The notes beneath the pieces were generated by a model. That model saw nothing but the letters and a program-made list of their open reading frames with translations. It did no database searches and was not told the DNA's origin. Positions 56,765 through 64,000 of a DNA stretch of 64,000 bases are shown piece after piece. Position 1 is the stretch's first letter. Each line of letters opens with the position of its first letter. Both the position numbers and the translations under genes were made by a program. This DNA is from Bacteroides clarus YIT 12056 (GTDB lineage Bacteria > Bacteroidota > Bacteroidia > Bacteroidales > Bacteroidaceae). The stretch lies in the NCBI RefSeq assembly GCF_900129655.1, contig NZ_FQWK01000002.1, positions 525,516 to 589,515 on the forward strand. The letters run 5' to 3'.

Positions 56765-57523
56765 CTACACCATAAAGTCCTTGCGGCGAAGCACGAAACT
56801 ATTACTCAAATATTTTTCACGTACAATCTTATTCTCAGCAAGCTCTTCCGGCGTACCTTGAAACAAGATTTTTCCTTCAAAAAGCAGATAAGCGCGATCG
56901 GTGATACTCAAGGTTTCCTGTACATTGTGGTCGGTAATCAGAATACCGATATTCCGGTCTTTCAGTTTCCATACAATCTGTTGGATATCCTCTACCGCAA
57001 TGGGGTCTACTCCCGCAAACGGTTCATCCAGCATAATGAATTTCGGGTCGATGGCCAAGCAACGGGCAATCTCCGTACGACGGCGCTCTCCACCGGACAA
57101 CTGGTTACCTTTATTCTTACGGACCTTCTGCAAACGAAACTCCGCAATCAGGCTCTCCAGCTTATCTTTCTGGTAATCCAAAGGTTTGTCCGTCATTTCC
57201 AATACGGCGGCGATATTATCCTCCACACTCATCTGACGGAACACGGATGCTTCCTGCGCCAAATAACCGATACCTGTCTGCGCGCGCTTGTACACAGGAT
57301 ATTTCGTAATATCCAAATCATCCAAAAAGATACGTCCTTCATTAGGAGTTATCAATCCTACGGTCATATAGAATGAAGTAGTCTTACCGGCGCCGTTCGG
57401 CCCCAGCAGTCCAACGATTTCTCCCTGCTTTACGTTGATAGAAACATGGCTCACTACTGTACGCTTACCGTACTTTTTCACCAAATCCTCTGTCCGGAGT
57501 ACCATTTTGCTTTCTTCTTCCAT
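56765..57523 (-). CDS. lptB: Lipopolysaccharide export ABC transporter ATPase
   Basis: A 252-residue ABC ATPase of the LptB type: Walker [16 protein letters not shown]-loop in [14 protein letters not shown], signature [15 protein letters not shown], Walker [18 protein letters not shown], switch His in ILITDHNV. It powers extraction of LPS from the inner membrane with LptFG. The ATG at 57523 or the one at 57505 (MVLRTEDL, more typical) could be the start. It is divergent from mlaE, and its leader contains a palindromic element (57534-57655). Confidence 0.93.
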   Translation of the reverse strand: MEEESKMVLRTEDLVKKYGKRTVVSHVSINVKQGEIVGLLGPNGAGKTTSFYMTVGLITPNEGRIFLDDLDITKYPVYKRAQTGIGYLAQEASVFRQMSVEDNIAAVLEMTDKPLDYQKDKLESLIAEFRLQKVRKNKGNQLSGGERRRTEIARCLAIDPKFIMLDEPFAGVDPIAVEDIQQIVWKLKDRNIGILITDHNVQETLSITDRAYLLFEGKILFQGTPEELAENKIVREKYLSNSFVLRRKDFMV

Positions 57524-57533
57524 AACGCTATAT

Positions 57534-57655
57534 CACCACAGATTATACATATACAGATTAATATCGGTCGGCAAGACCGTTATTTCCCCGCAGATTACGA
57601 CAACCCTATCGTGTTTTATGTAAAAATACTGTGCCATTCGGCGTAATCTGTGGTG
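57534..57655. repeat. Palindromic CACAGATTATA element in the lptB leader
   Basis: CACCACAGATTA (57534-57545) is the perfect complement of 57644-57655; the interior has further short palindromes such as CGGTC-GGCAA-GACCG. The predicted lptB transcript starts at about 57658, so nearly the whole leader is this element. The left end matches the element at 36100-36165. Confidence 0.65.
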
Positions 57656-57664
57656 AAACTGGCG

Positions 57665-57672
57665 CAAATGTA
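57665..57672 (-). promoter_or_regulatory. lptB promoter -7 element
   Basis: On the minus strand TACATTTG, a full match to TAnnTTTG. It mirrors the mlaE box at 57695-57702 in a 9-bp inverted pair (GCAAATGTA/TACATTTGC), so the two divergent promoters face apart with a 22-base gap. Confidence 0.5.
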
Positions 57673-57694
57673 GCAAAAATAAGCTGAAATAGTG

Positions 57695-57702
57695 TACATT
57701 TG
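57695..57702 (+). promoter_or_regulatory. mlaE promoter -7 element
   Basis: TACATTTG, a full match, 20 bases before the mlaE start codon. No clear -33 TTTG. See the mirrored lptB box. Confidence 0.5.
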
Positions 57703-57722
57703 CAGACAAATACTTACGAGTC

Positions 57723-58466
57723 ATGATTAAAGCACTTAGAACAGTCGGAAGATATATTATGCTAATGGGACGTGTTTTCGCCCGTCCTGAACGTATGCGT
57801 ATGTTCTTCCGTCAGTATATCAATGAAATAGAGCAGCTTGGCGTAAACTCTATCGGCATCGTATTGCTAATATCGTTTTTCATCGGAGCCGTTATTACCA
57901 TACAAATCAAACTGAACATAGAAAGCCCTTTTATGCCGCGTTGGACAGTGGGATACGTTACCCGCGAAATCATGTTGCTGGAGTTCTCATCTTCCATTAT
58001 GTGTCTGATATTGGCGGGTAAGGTGGGTTCGAATATTGCTTCCGAACTTGGAACGATGCGGGTTACCCAGCAAATAGACGCTCTTGAGATTATGGGTGTC
58101 AACTCTGCCAACTATCTGATATTACCTAAAATAGCCGCAATGGTATCAACCATTCCCCTTATGGTGACGTTCAGTATATTCGCCGGAATCATAGGCGCGT
58201 TTTGCACATGCTGGTTTGGCGGTATCATGTCGGCTGTAGATTTGGAATACGGTTTGCAATATATGTTCGTAGAATGGTTTATTTGGTGCGGTATCATCAA
58301 GTCGCTGTTTTTTGCCTTTATCATTGCCAGCGTATCGGCGTTCTTCGGCTATACGGTCGAAGGCGGTTCCATCGAGGTAGGTAAGGCATCTACGGATTCG
58401 GTTGTATGCAGCAGTGTGCTGATTCTGTTTGCCGACCTCATATTGACACAGTTGCTAATGGGCTAA
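57723..58466 (+). CDS. mlaE: MlaE-family ABC transporter permease
   Basis: A 247-residue permease with five to six membrane segments and the MlaE signature (SIGIVLLISFFIGAVITIQI, LEFSSSIMCLILAGKVGSNIASELGTMRVTQQIDALEIMGVN). The family moves phospholipids between the membranes to keep outer-membrane asymmetry. mlaF follows by 32 bp. The MCE-domain partner MlaD is not in this cluster. Confidence 0.92.
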   Translation: MIKALRTVGRYIMLMGRVFARPERMRMFFRQYINEIEQLGVNSIGIVLLISFFIGAVITIQIKLNIESPFMPRWTVGYVTREIMLLEFSSSIMCLILAGKVGSNIASELGTMRVTQQIDALEIMGVNSANYLILPKIAAMVSTIPLMVTFSIFAGIIGAFCTCWFGGIMSAVDLEYGLQYMFVEWFIWCGIIKSLFFAFIIASVSAFFGYTVEGGSIEVGKASTDSVVCSSVLILFADLILTQLLMG

Positions 58467-58498
58467 TAAGTTGATTCTAAATTCAAAACCAAGTAAGA

Positions 58499-59269
58499 AT
58501 GATTGAGCTGAAAGGACTTTGCAAGTCATTTGAAGAGAAAGAGGTACTGACGGATATCAATGCCACATTCGAAAACGGAAAGACCAATCTTATCATCGGA
58601 CAGAGCGGTTCGGGAAAAACCGTGCTGATGAAATGTATCGTCGGCCTGTTGACACCCGAAAAGGGAGAATTGCTATACGACCACCGCAATTTCCTCACAA
58701 TGGGAAAGAAAGAGAAAAAGGCCCTGCGTCGGGAAATGGGGATGATATTCCAAAGCGCCGCCTTGTTCGACTCGATGACGGTGCTGGATAATGTAATGTT
58801 TCCTCTTAATATGTTCAGTTCGGATACATTGCGCGACCGTACACGTCGTGCCATGTTTTGTCTGGAACGCGTGAACCTTATCGAAGCGAAAGATAAATTT
58901 CCCGGTGAAATCAGTGGCGGTATGCAGAAGCGTGTGGCCATTGCACGTGCCATTGCCTTGAATCCGCAATATCTGTTCTGCGACGAACCGAACTCCGGTT
59001 TGGACCCTAAAACTTCTCTCGTTATCGACGAGTTGATACAGGACATCACTCGTGAATACAACATGACCACGCTCATCAATACCCACGACATGAACTCCGT
59101 AATGGGTATCGGAGAGAAAATCATCTATATCTACGAAGGGCATAAAGAGTGGGAAGGCAGTAAAGACGATATCTTTACCTCTACCAACGAACGCCTGAAT
59201 AACTTCATTTTCGCTTCCGACCTCTTCCGCAAAGTAAAAGAAGTGGAGATACAAAATATCGAAGGTTAA
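58499..59269 (+). CDS. mlaF: MlaF-family ABC transporter ATPase
   Basis: A 256-residue ATPase: Walker A GQSGSGKTVLMK, Q-loop MGMIFQSAALFDSM (the phrase typical of MlaF), signature ISGGMQKRVAIARAI, Walker B QYLFCDEPNSGLDPKT, switch His in INTHDM. With MlaE it energises lipid transport. A terminator follows 24 bases past the stop, so no mlaD is co-transcribed downstream. Confidence 0.93.
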   Translation: MIELKGLCKSFEEKEVLTDINATFENGKTNLIIGQSGSGKTVLMKCIVGLLTPEKGELLYDHRNFLTMGKKEKKALRREMGMIFQSAALFDSMTVLDNVMFPLNMFSSDTLRDRTRRAMFCLERVNLIEAKDKFPGEISGGMQKRVAIARAIALNPQYLFCDEPNSGLDPKTSLVIDELIQDITREYNMTTLINTHDMNSVMGIGEKIIYIYEGHKEWEGSKDDIFTSTNERLNNFIFASDLFRKVKEVEIQNIEG

Positions 59270-59293
59270 GTCTGTACAACATTCTCCATAAAA

Positions 59294-59323
59294 AAGTGTC
59301 CGGAACAGTATTCCCGGACACTT
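59294..59323 (+). terminator. mlaEF terminator
   Basis: AAGTGTCCGG (59294-59303) pairs with CCGGACACTT (59314-59323) around a 10-base loop. The trailing T run is modest. Confidence 0.75.
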
Positions 59324-59441
59324 ATCTTCATAAAACCAGTTAATAGAATTGATATATATCGTCCCGATATATTTGATTGCAGCACAAGTATGACGGCAAT
59401 CTCGATTATTACGATTACAAATGTAAATAAAACAATCTGAT

Positions 59442-59474
59442 AAAAAAAGACCGGCCCTGCCGAGCCAGTCTTTT
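59442..59474 (-). terminator. der terminator
   Basis: AAAGACCGGC and GCCAGTCTTT pair with one mismatch, followed on the minus strand by seven T residues. It ends the era-der side of the cluster. Confidence 0.8.
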
Positions 59475-59499
59475 AACTATTTTAGCCTATACAAGCTAT

Positions 59500-60813
59500 T
59501 TATTTCTGTCGTATATATATATTAATCGGTGTCCCCGTCAGATTCCATTTCTCACGCATCTTATTCTCAAGGAAACGTCTGTACGGTTCTTTCACATATT
59601 GCGGAAGATTGGCAAAATAAACGAAAGAAGGAATCTGCGTATTCGGTAATTGCGTGATGTACTTTATTTTAATGTACTTACCTTTGATGGCGGGAGGCGG
59701 ATAAGCCTCGATAAGCGGCAGCATTTCTTCATTCAAGCGAGCGGTCGGTATGCGTATCATACGGTTTTCATACACTGTACGCGCCTCTTCCAAAACTTTC
59801 AGAATACGTTGTTTCGTCAATGCCGAAGCAAAGATTATCGGAAAATCCACAAAAGGAGCAAAACGGCTGCGGATAGCATTCTCAAAAGTTTTCATCACTT
59901 TTACCGTCTTATCTTCCACCAAATCCCACTTGTTGACAACCACCACCAATCCTTTGGAGTTTTTCTGGATAAGCGAGAATATATTCAGGTCTTGGCTCTC
60001 GATGCCACGCGTAGCATCCAGCATCAGGATACAAACATCCGAATTTTCGATAGAACGGATAGAACGGATGACCGAGTAGTATTCCAAATCTTCACTCACT
60101 TTATTCTTCTTGCGAATACCGGCCGTATCCACCAAATAAAAGTCAAAGCCGAACTTATTGTAGCGGGTATAGATTGAGTCACGTGTCGTTCCGGCTATTT
60201 CCGTTACGATATTGCGGTCTTCACCGATAAAAGCATTAACGATAGACGACTTTCCGGCATTCGGACGTCCTACGACCGCAAAACGGGGAATATCCTCGTC
60301 CAGAATTTCATCGGACTCTTTCTTGAAATTCCCAACGATAAGGTCCATCAAGTCTCCCGTGCCGCTACCGGTCACGGCAGAAATACAATACGGATCTCCC
60401 AAACCCAGGCTATAAAATTCGGGAGCATTATATTGCAACTCGTTATTATCGGTCTTGTTCGCAACCAGCAAAACAGGTTTCTTCGCGCGGCGCAAAATAG
60501 AAGCTACCTGTAAATCCAGGTCTGTCACTCCGTTCATCACATCCACCACAAACAGAATCACATCCGCTTCGTCTACAGCCATCAATACCTGTTTGCGTAT
60601 CTCCTCTTCAAAAATATCATCCGAGTTCACTACCCAACCACCGGTATCTACAACCGAGAATTCACGTCCCAGCCATTCGGATTTACCATACTGGCGGTCG
60701 CGTGTCGTTCCTGCCTCTTCGTTCACAATGGCCTGCCGTGTTTTAGTCAGGCGATTAAATAATGTAGACTTTCCCACATTGGGGCGTCCTACGATTGCAA
60801 CTAAATTTCCCAT
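59500..60813 (-). CDS. der: Ribosome biogenesis GTPase Der (EngA)
   Basis: A 437-residue protein with two G domains in tandem: G1 motifs [12 protein letters not shown] and [13 protein letters not shown]3 DTGG and DTAG, G4 NKTD and NKWD. A C-terminal KH-like domain (about 355-437) binds rRNA. It is needed for 50S assembly. It is 46 bp after era on the same strand. Confidence 0.97.
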   Translation of the reverse strand: MGNLVAIVGRPNVGKSTLFNRLTKTRQAIVNEEAGTTRDRQYGKSEWLGREFSVVDTGGWVVNSDDIFEEEIRKQVLMAVDEADVILFVVDVMNGVTDLDLQVASILRRAKKPVLLVANKTDNNELQYNAPEFYSLGLGDPYCISAVTGSGTGDLMDLIVGNFKKESDEILDEDIPRFAVVGRPNAGKSSIVNAFIGEDRNIVTEIAGTTRDSIYTRYNKFGFDFYLVDTAGIRKKNKVSEDLEYYSVIRSIRSIENSDVCILMLDATRGIESQDLNIFSLIQKNSKGLVVVVNKWDLVEDKTVKVMKTFENAIRSRFAPFVDFPIIFASALTKQRILKVLEEARTVYENRMIRIPTARLNEEMLPLIEAYPPPAIKGKYIKIKYITQLPNTQIPSFVYFANLPQYVKEPYRRFLENKMREKWNLTGTPINIYIRQK

Positions 60814-60859
60814 AGGTTACACTCTTTGTTTTTTTGCGACTATCACAGTCGTATGAATA

Positions 60860-61741
60860 TTAGTCCAGCTGATACCCAAAATTACGCAGCTCTTTGTCCG
60901 AACTACGCCAATCCTTATCAACCTTCACAAATGTCTCCAGGAATATTGTTTTCCCGAAAAACCTCTCCAAATCGCGGCGAGCTTCGGTAGCCACTTTTTT
61001 CAAAGCCTTCCCTTGCTTACCGATGATGATACCTTTCTGCGAATCACGTTCAACGTATATCACAGCATTGATATGTATCTTCTTTTCTTCTTCCTTAAAC
61101 TGCTCTACAACGACCTCTACCGAATAGGGTATCTCCTTGTCATAGTACAACAATATCTTTTCGCGGATAATTTCGTTTACAAAGAAACGGGCCGGTTTGT
61201 CCGTCCACTGGTCCTTATCAAAATAAGGAGGAGAATCCGGCAATAATTCTTTTATCCGCTTCATCACGTAATCCACATTAAACTTGGTAGCGGCTGAAAT
61301 AGGAATAATCTCCGCATTCGGCAACAGCTCCTTCCACGCTTCCACCAACTCCACCAGCTTCTCCTGATTACTCAGGTCAATCTTGTTGACGAGCAGCAGT
61401 ACCGGCACTTCCATGTGGCTCACTTTCTCCACAAAATCATTATGCTTGTCAGGTGTCTCAACCACATCCGTCACATACAGCAACACATCTGCATCCGTCA
61501 GTGCCGAAGTGGAGAAGTTCAGCATAGACTCCTGCAATTTATAAGTAGGTTTCAGTACGCCCGGCGTATCCGAAAACACAATCTGCATATCATCCGTATT
61601 ATATATGCCCATAATCCGGTGACGAGTGGTCTGCGCCTTGAAGGTAGCAATTGAAATACGCTCACCCACCAGTGCATTCATCAATGTAGACTTACCTACA
61701 TTAGGATTTCCCACGATGTTGACAAAACCTGCTTTATGCAT
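60860..61741 (-). CDS. era: GTPase Era
   Basis: A GTPase of about 293 residues: G1 [13 protein letters not shown]3 DTPG, G4 NKID, and a C-terminal KH domain (AVIYVERDSQKGIIIGKQGKALKKV) that binds the 3' end of 16S rRNA. It acts in 30S maturation. The start at 61741 (MHKAGFVNIVG) is preferred; the frame also offers 61750. It follows fabH by 89 bp, after a terminator. Confidence 0.97.
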   Translation of the reverse strand: MHKAGFVNIVGNPNVGKSTLMNALVGERISIATFKAQTTRHRIMGIYNTDDMQIVFSDTPGVLKPTYKLQESMLNFSTSALTDADVLLYVTDVVETPDKHNDFVEKVSHMEVPVLLLVNKIDLSNQEKLVELVEAWKELLPNAEIIPISAATKFNVDYVMKRIKELLPDSPPYFDKDQWTDKPARFFVNEIIREKILLYYDKEIPYSVEVVVEQFKEEEKKIHINAVIYVERDSQKGIIIGKQGKALKKVATEARRDLERFFGKTIFLETFVKVDKDWRSSDKELRNFGYQLD

Positions 61742-61772
61742 AATCTTCACGTATTTGGATTAAGACAAAAAA

Positions 61773-61798
61773 ACGCATCGAATCGAAATAGGATGCGT
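61773..61798 (-). terminator. fabH terminator
   Basis: ACGCATC (61773-61779) pairs with GATGCGT (61792-61798), followed on the minus strand by seven T residues. Since era begins 32 bases further on, read-through or a separate promoter is needed for era. Confidence 0.75.
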
Positions 61799-61830
61799 CT
61801 TTTTATCATATTTTGTTAATAACGGTTACA

Positions 61831-62835
61831 TTACTGTTTCTTTCCGTCATAGCCCCATTTCACGTAAACGGCTCCCCAGGTAAATCCTGCGCCGAATGCC
61901 GTAAAGATAAGGTTATCGCCTTTCTTCAGTTTTTCTTCAAAGTCCCATATACAGAGCGGAAGCGTACCGGCGCTCGTATTACCGTAGCGGTCGATATTTA
62001 TCAGCACTTTTTCATGAGGAACTTCCAAGCGATGCGCCACAGCATCAATAATACGCAGATTGGCCTGATGAGGAATCACCCAGTCAATGGTATCTTTTGT
62101 CAGATTATTCTTTTCCGCAATTGCGGCACTGATATCCGACATATTGGATACTGCATATTTAAATACCGTACGACCTTCCTGATAAAGATAATGCATATGA
62201 TTGTCTATCGTGAAGTAAGAAGGGGGGCAAACAGAACCACCGGCTTTCAGATGCAAGAAAGGCAACCCCTTTCCGTCTGTTCTCAACATGGCATCCATAA
62301 CACCCAGTTCTTCTGTTGTCGGCTCCATCATAAAGGCCGCTGCGCCATCACCGAAAATCGGACAAGTGGCACGGTCTGTATAGTTCACAATCGAGGACAT
62401 CTTATCTGCACCTACGATAATAACTTTCTTGTATCTACCGGAACGAATAAAGTTCGCAGCAGTTTCCATCATATAAAGGAAACCGCAACAAGCGGCCGAC
62501 ATATCGAATGCAAAAGCATTCTTCAATCCGAGCTTGTCACATAAGATAGATGCAATAGAAGGGAATTGATAGTCCGGAGTAGAAGTAGCGACAATTACCA
62601 GGTCAACATCATCCGGATTGGAACCGGTGCGCTGCATCAACTGCTTCGCGGCTTTGCGCGCCATATATGATGTACCCAATCCTTCTTCGTTCAGAATGTG
62701 TCTTTCCTTAACTCCGATACGGGTCATAATCCATTCGTCATTGGTATCCACCATCTTTGATATCTCGTCGTTCGTCAAGATATAATCGGGTACATAACCG
62801 CCAACTCCTGTAATTACTGCATTTATTTTTTCCAT
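61831..62835 (-). CDS. fabH: Beta-ketoacyl-ACP synthase III
   Basis: A 334-residue thiolase-fold enzyme that starts fatty acid synthesis by joining an acyl-CoA to malonyl-ACP. The triad is visible: Cys116 in SAACCGFLY, His in [10 protein letters not shown], Asn in [29 protein letters not shown] is the family N-terminal signature. It follows rpmF by 120 bp, and the spacer holds a palindrome (62874-62917). Confidence 0.96.
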   Translation of the reverse strand: MEKINAVITGVGGYVPDYILTNDEISKMVDTNDEWIMTRIGVKERHILNEEGLGTSYMARKAAKQLMQRTGSNPDDVDLVIVATSTPDYQFPSIASILCDKLGLKNAFAFDMSAACCGFLYMMETAANFIRSGRYKKVIIVGADKMSSIVNYTDRATCPIFGDGAAAFMMEPTTEELGVMDAMLRTDGKGLPFLHLKAGGSVCPPSYFTIDNHMHYLYQEGRTVFKYAVSNMSDISAAIAEKNNLTKDTIDWVIPHQANLRIIDAVAHRLEVPHEKVLINIDRYGNTSAGTLPLCIWDFEEKLKKGDNLIFTAFGAGFTWGAVYVKWGYDGKKQ

Positions 62836-62873
62836 TAATCTTATTTACTTATAAAGACACTTAAACAACGGCA

Positions 62874-62917
62874 GTCTAAAAAGGTTTGCTCTTTGAATGT
62901 TACAAATCTTTTTAGAC
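62874..62917. promoter_or_regulatory. Palindrome between rpmF and fabH
   Basis: GTCTAAAAAGGTTT (62874-62887) pairs with 62904-62917 at 13 of 14 positions around a 16-base loop. No T run follows on the minus strand. It could be a weak terminator of rpmF or a control site for fabH. Confidence 0.5.
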
Positions 62918-62955
62918 GCCCGATATTCAAGTATAAGTTTAGTCAAACTGCTAAA

Positions 62956-63141
62956 TTAAACCGCAGCTTCTTTCTCTATTGCCAGCTTACCACGATAGTA
63001 GCCACATGCACCACACACTGTGTGATATACATGCCATTCACCGCAATTCGGGCAAATAGCCAATGTAGGAGCTACTGCTTTATCATGAGTTCTTCTCTTT
63101 GCAGTTCTTGTTTTTGACTGTCTTCTCTTAGGATGTGCCAT
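62956..63141 (-). CDS. rpmF: 50S ribosomal protein L32
   Basis: A 61-residue protein with the L32 start MAHPKRRQSKTRTAKRRTHDK and a zinc ribbon (CPNCGEWH, VCGACGYYRGK). It lies 12 bp after yceD, the conserved yceD-rpmF pair. Confidence 0.97.
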   Translation of the reverse strand: MAHPKRRQSKTRTAKRRTHDKAVAPTLAICPNCGEWHVYHTVCGACGYYRGKLAIEKEAAV

Positions 63142-63153
63142 TTTCTTTAATCT

Positions 63154-63735
63154 TTAATTGTTATCTAATATTTTCTTTAATTCGTCCCAACGCGGGTCTA
63201 CCGCAGTTTCCGTATCATCGTTAACAAGCTCGTTACTTTCTTCCGGTACAAAACTATCTTCATCCATTTCATCATCCGGAGTAGTACGCAAATGCTTGCT
63301 TAATTTACTGCTCATCGCTTTATTACACTTGCCCGGAGCATGTACATGCTTCATCGGGATAGCCAAAGCTATAAACTCATACATGAACCACGCCACGTTG
63401 ATTTCCCCTTCTTCTTCGGGGATGACAATAAGGTTATCACCTTCCTCGGCATATTCATGTCCGAACTTCACCAGCAACTTATCTGTAGAGCTTACCGGCT
63501 GCTCCATATCATCCAAACAACGGTCGCATGGAACCCATACCATTCCGTCCGTCTGAAAGTTCAATTCGAAAGCACGAGATGTTTTCTTTACAACCAAAAC
63601 AACATTGACTTTACCCTTCTGTACTTCCGGGCCGTCAATATTAGCGAAGAACAGGTTATCCAATACAAATTCATATTTGCATGAATCTGCCTGCATACCT
63701 TTCAAATCTATTTTGTATTTATCAAACTTTCCCAA
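63154..63735 (-). CDS. DUF177 (YceD) family protein
   Basis: A 193-residue protein with the YceD pattern VPCDRCLDDMEQPV (a Cys-x2-Cys-like start; only two Cys here) and CNKAMSSKLSKHLR near the C-terminus. In other bacteria YceD is linked to 23S rRNA accumulation. The acidic tail (PDDEMDEDSFVPEESNE) is variable. It precedes rpmF, as is usual. Confidence 0.92.
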   Translation of the reverse strand: MGKFDKYKIDLKGMQADSCKYEFVLDNLFFANIDGPEVQKGKVNVVLVVKKTSRAFELNFQTDGMVWVPCDRCLDDMEQPVSSTDKLLVKFGHEYAEEGDNLIVIPEEEGEINVAWFMYEFIALAIPMKHVHAPGKCNKAMSSKLSKHLRTTPDDEMDEDSFVPEESNELVNDDTETAVDPRWDELKKILDNN

Positions 63736-63759
63736 AGCTTCTTTTATTTATTCGGGCGA

Positions 63760-63767
63760 CAAAGATA
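63760..63767 (-). promoter_or_regulatory. yceD-rpmF promoter -7 element
   Basis: On the minus strand TATCTTTG, a full match, 25 bases before the yceD start. No -33 TTTG at the expected distance. Confidence 0.55.
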
Positions 63768-63868
63768 CAAATAATTATCCTCATTATGTAGTATTTAGGG
63801 TAAAATATTCACTTTTTTATATTCATTTCACCCGATTCCGATCGGTAATATCCTTCTGAAAACAATAA

Positions 63869-63900
63869 AGCCCCCGTATCCTTCTATCGATACGGGGGCT
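63869..63900 (-). terminator. rRNA operon terminator
   Basis: AGCCCCCGTATC (63869-63880) pairs perfectly with GATACGGGGGCT (63889-63900), an 8-base loop, then T-rich sequence on the minus strand. It follows the 5S gene by about 10 bases. Confidence 0.88.
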
Positions 63901-63911
63901 TCTCTAAAAAA

Positions 63912-64000
<89 letters not shown>

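Overview
The window is chromosomal DNA of a Bacteroides-type bacterium (order Bacteroidales); I do not resolve the species. The grounds are a SusC/SusD outer-membrane pair under an ECF sigma/FecR switch, repeated Bacteroides-style promoters (TTTG, about 19 bases, TAnnTTTG), the order tig-clpP-clpX-recQ-guaB-three foldases-OstA-mutL, a short RRM protein with an AT-rich leader, DUF4302 and DUF4488 proteins, and a 5S rRNA 3' end of Bacteroides type. Most of it is ordinary core genome, and most genes lie on the minus strand. I saw no prophage, transposase, CRISPR array or toxin-antitoxin pair.

Layout. 1-8.8 kb: a signal-regulated nutrient-uptake locus read right to left: ECF sigma factor, FecR anti-sigma, SusC with STN domain, SusD, an HExxH zinc lipoprotein and a DUF4302 lipoprotein cut by the window edge. 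8.9-13 kb: xseB-xseA, a secreted subtilase and mnmA. 13.1-16.5 kb (plus strand): an OprO/P-type porin, a protein with an ExoX C-terminal-like motif and a GH28 lipoprotein. 16.5-18.3 kb: rex, an FAH-family enzyme and ispF. 18.5-22 kb: an SUI1 factor, then the convergent operon rplM-rpsI-rpsB-tsf. 22.2-27.3 kb: a DUF4488 protein, asnS, an S4 pseudouridine synthase with a repetitive basic N-terminus, and purB. 27.4-32.6 kb: two identical tRNA-Val genes, a hexapeptide acetyltransferase, a HAD phosphatase and carB. 32.6-36 kb: a long inverted repeat, an extended HU-like protein, trpS and an OmpA-family protein. 36.2-51.4 kb: mutL, OstA-like protein, three foldases, guaB, recQ, clpX, clpP, tig. 51.4-52.3 kb: a GGTAC-rich palindromic patch and the RRM protein. 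52.4-57.5 kb: lptB, a TPR histidine kinase, a LuxR-type regulator, a small lipoprotein and a fasciclin-SusD hybrid. 57.7-59.3 kb: mlaE-mlaF-like genes. 59.5-63.7 kb: der, era, fabH, rpmF, yceD. The window ends in the 5S gene of an rRNA operon.

The strongest non-routine signal is the carB leader. A 38-codon ORF, too short for routine calling, begins just after a good promoter, runs through a pyrimidine tract, and stops inside the first arm of an intrinsic terminator placed directly before carB. This is the layout of the enterobacterial pyrBI (PyrL) UTP-sensing attenuator. On the other side of that promoter lies an inverted repeat with 30-bp arms in front of the HU-like gene. Other points are the fasciclin-SusD hybrid beside a two-component system, an 18-bp palindrome on the guaB promoter, the GGTAC patch, and several dispersed palindromic repeats, one of which fills the lptB leader.
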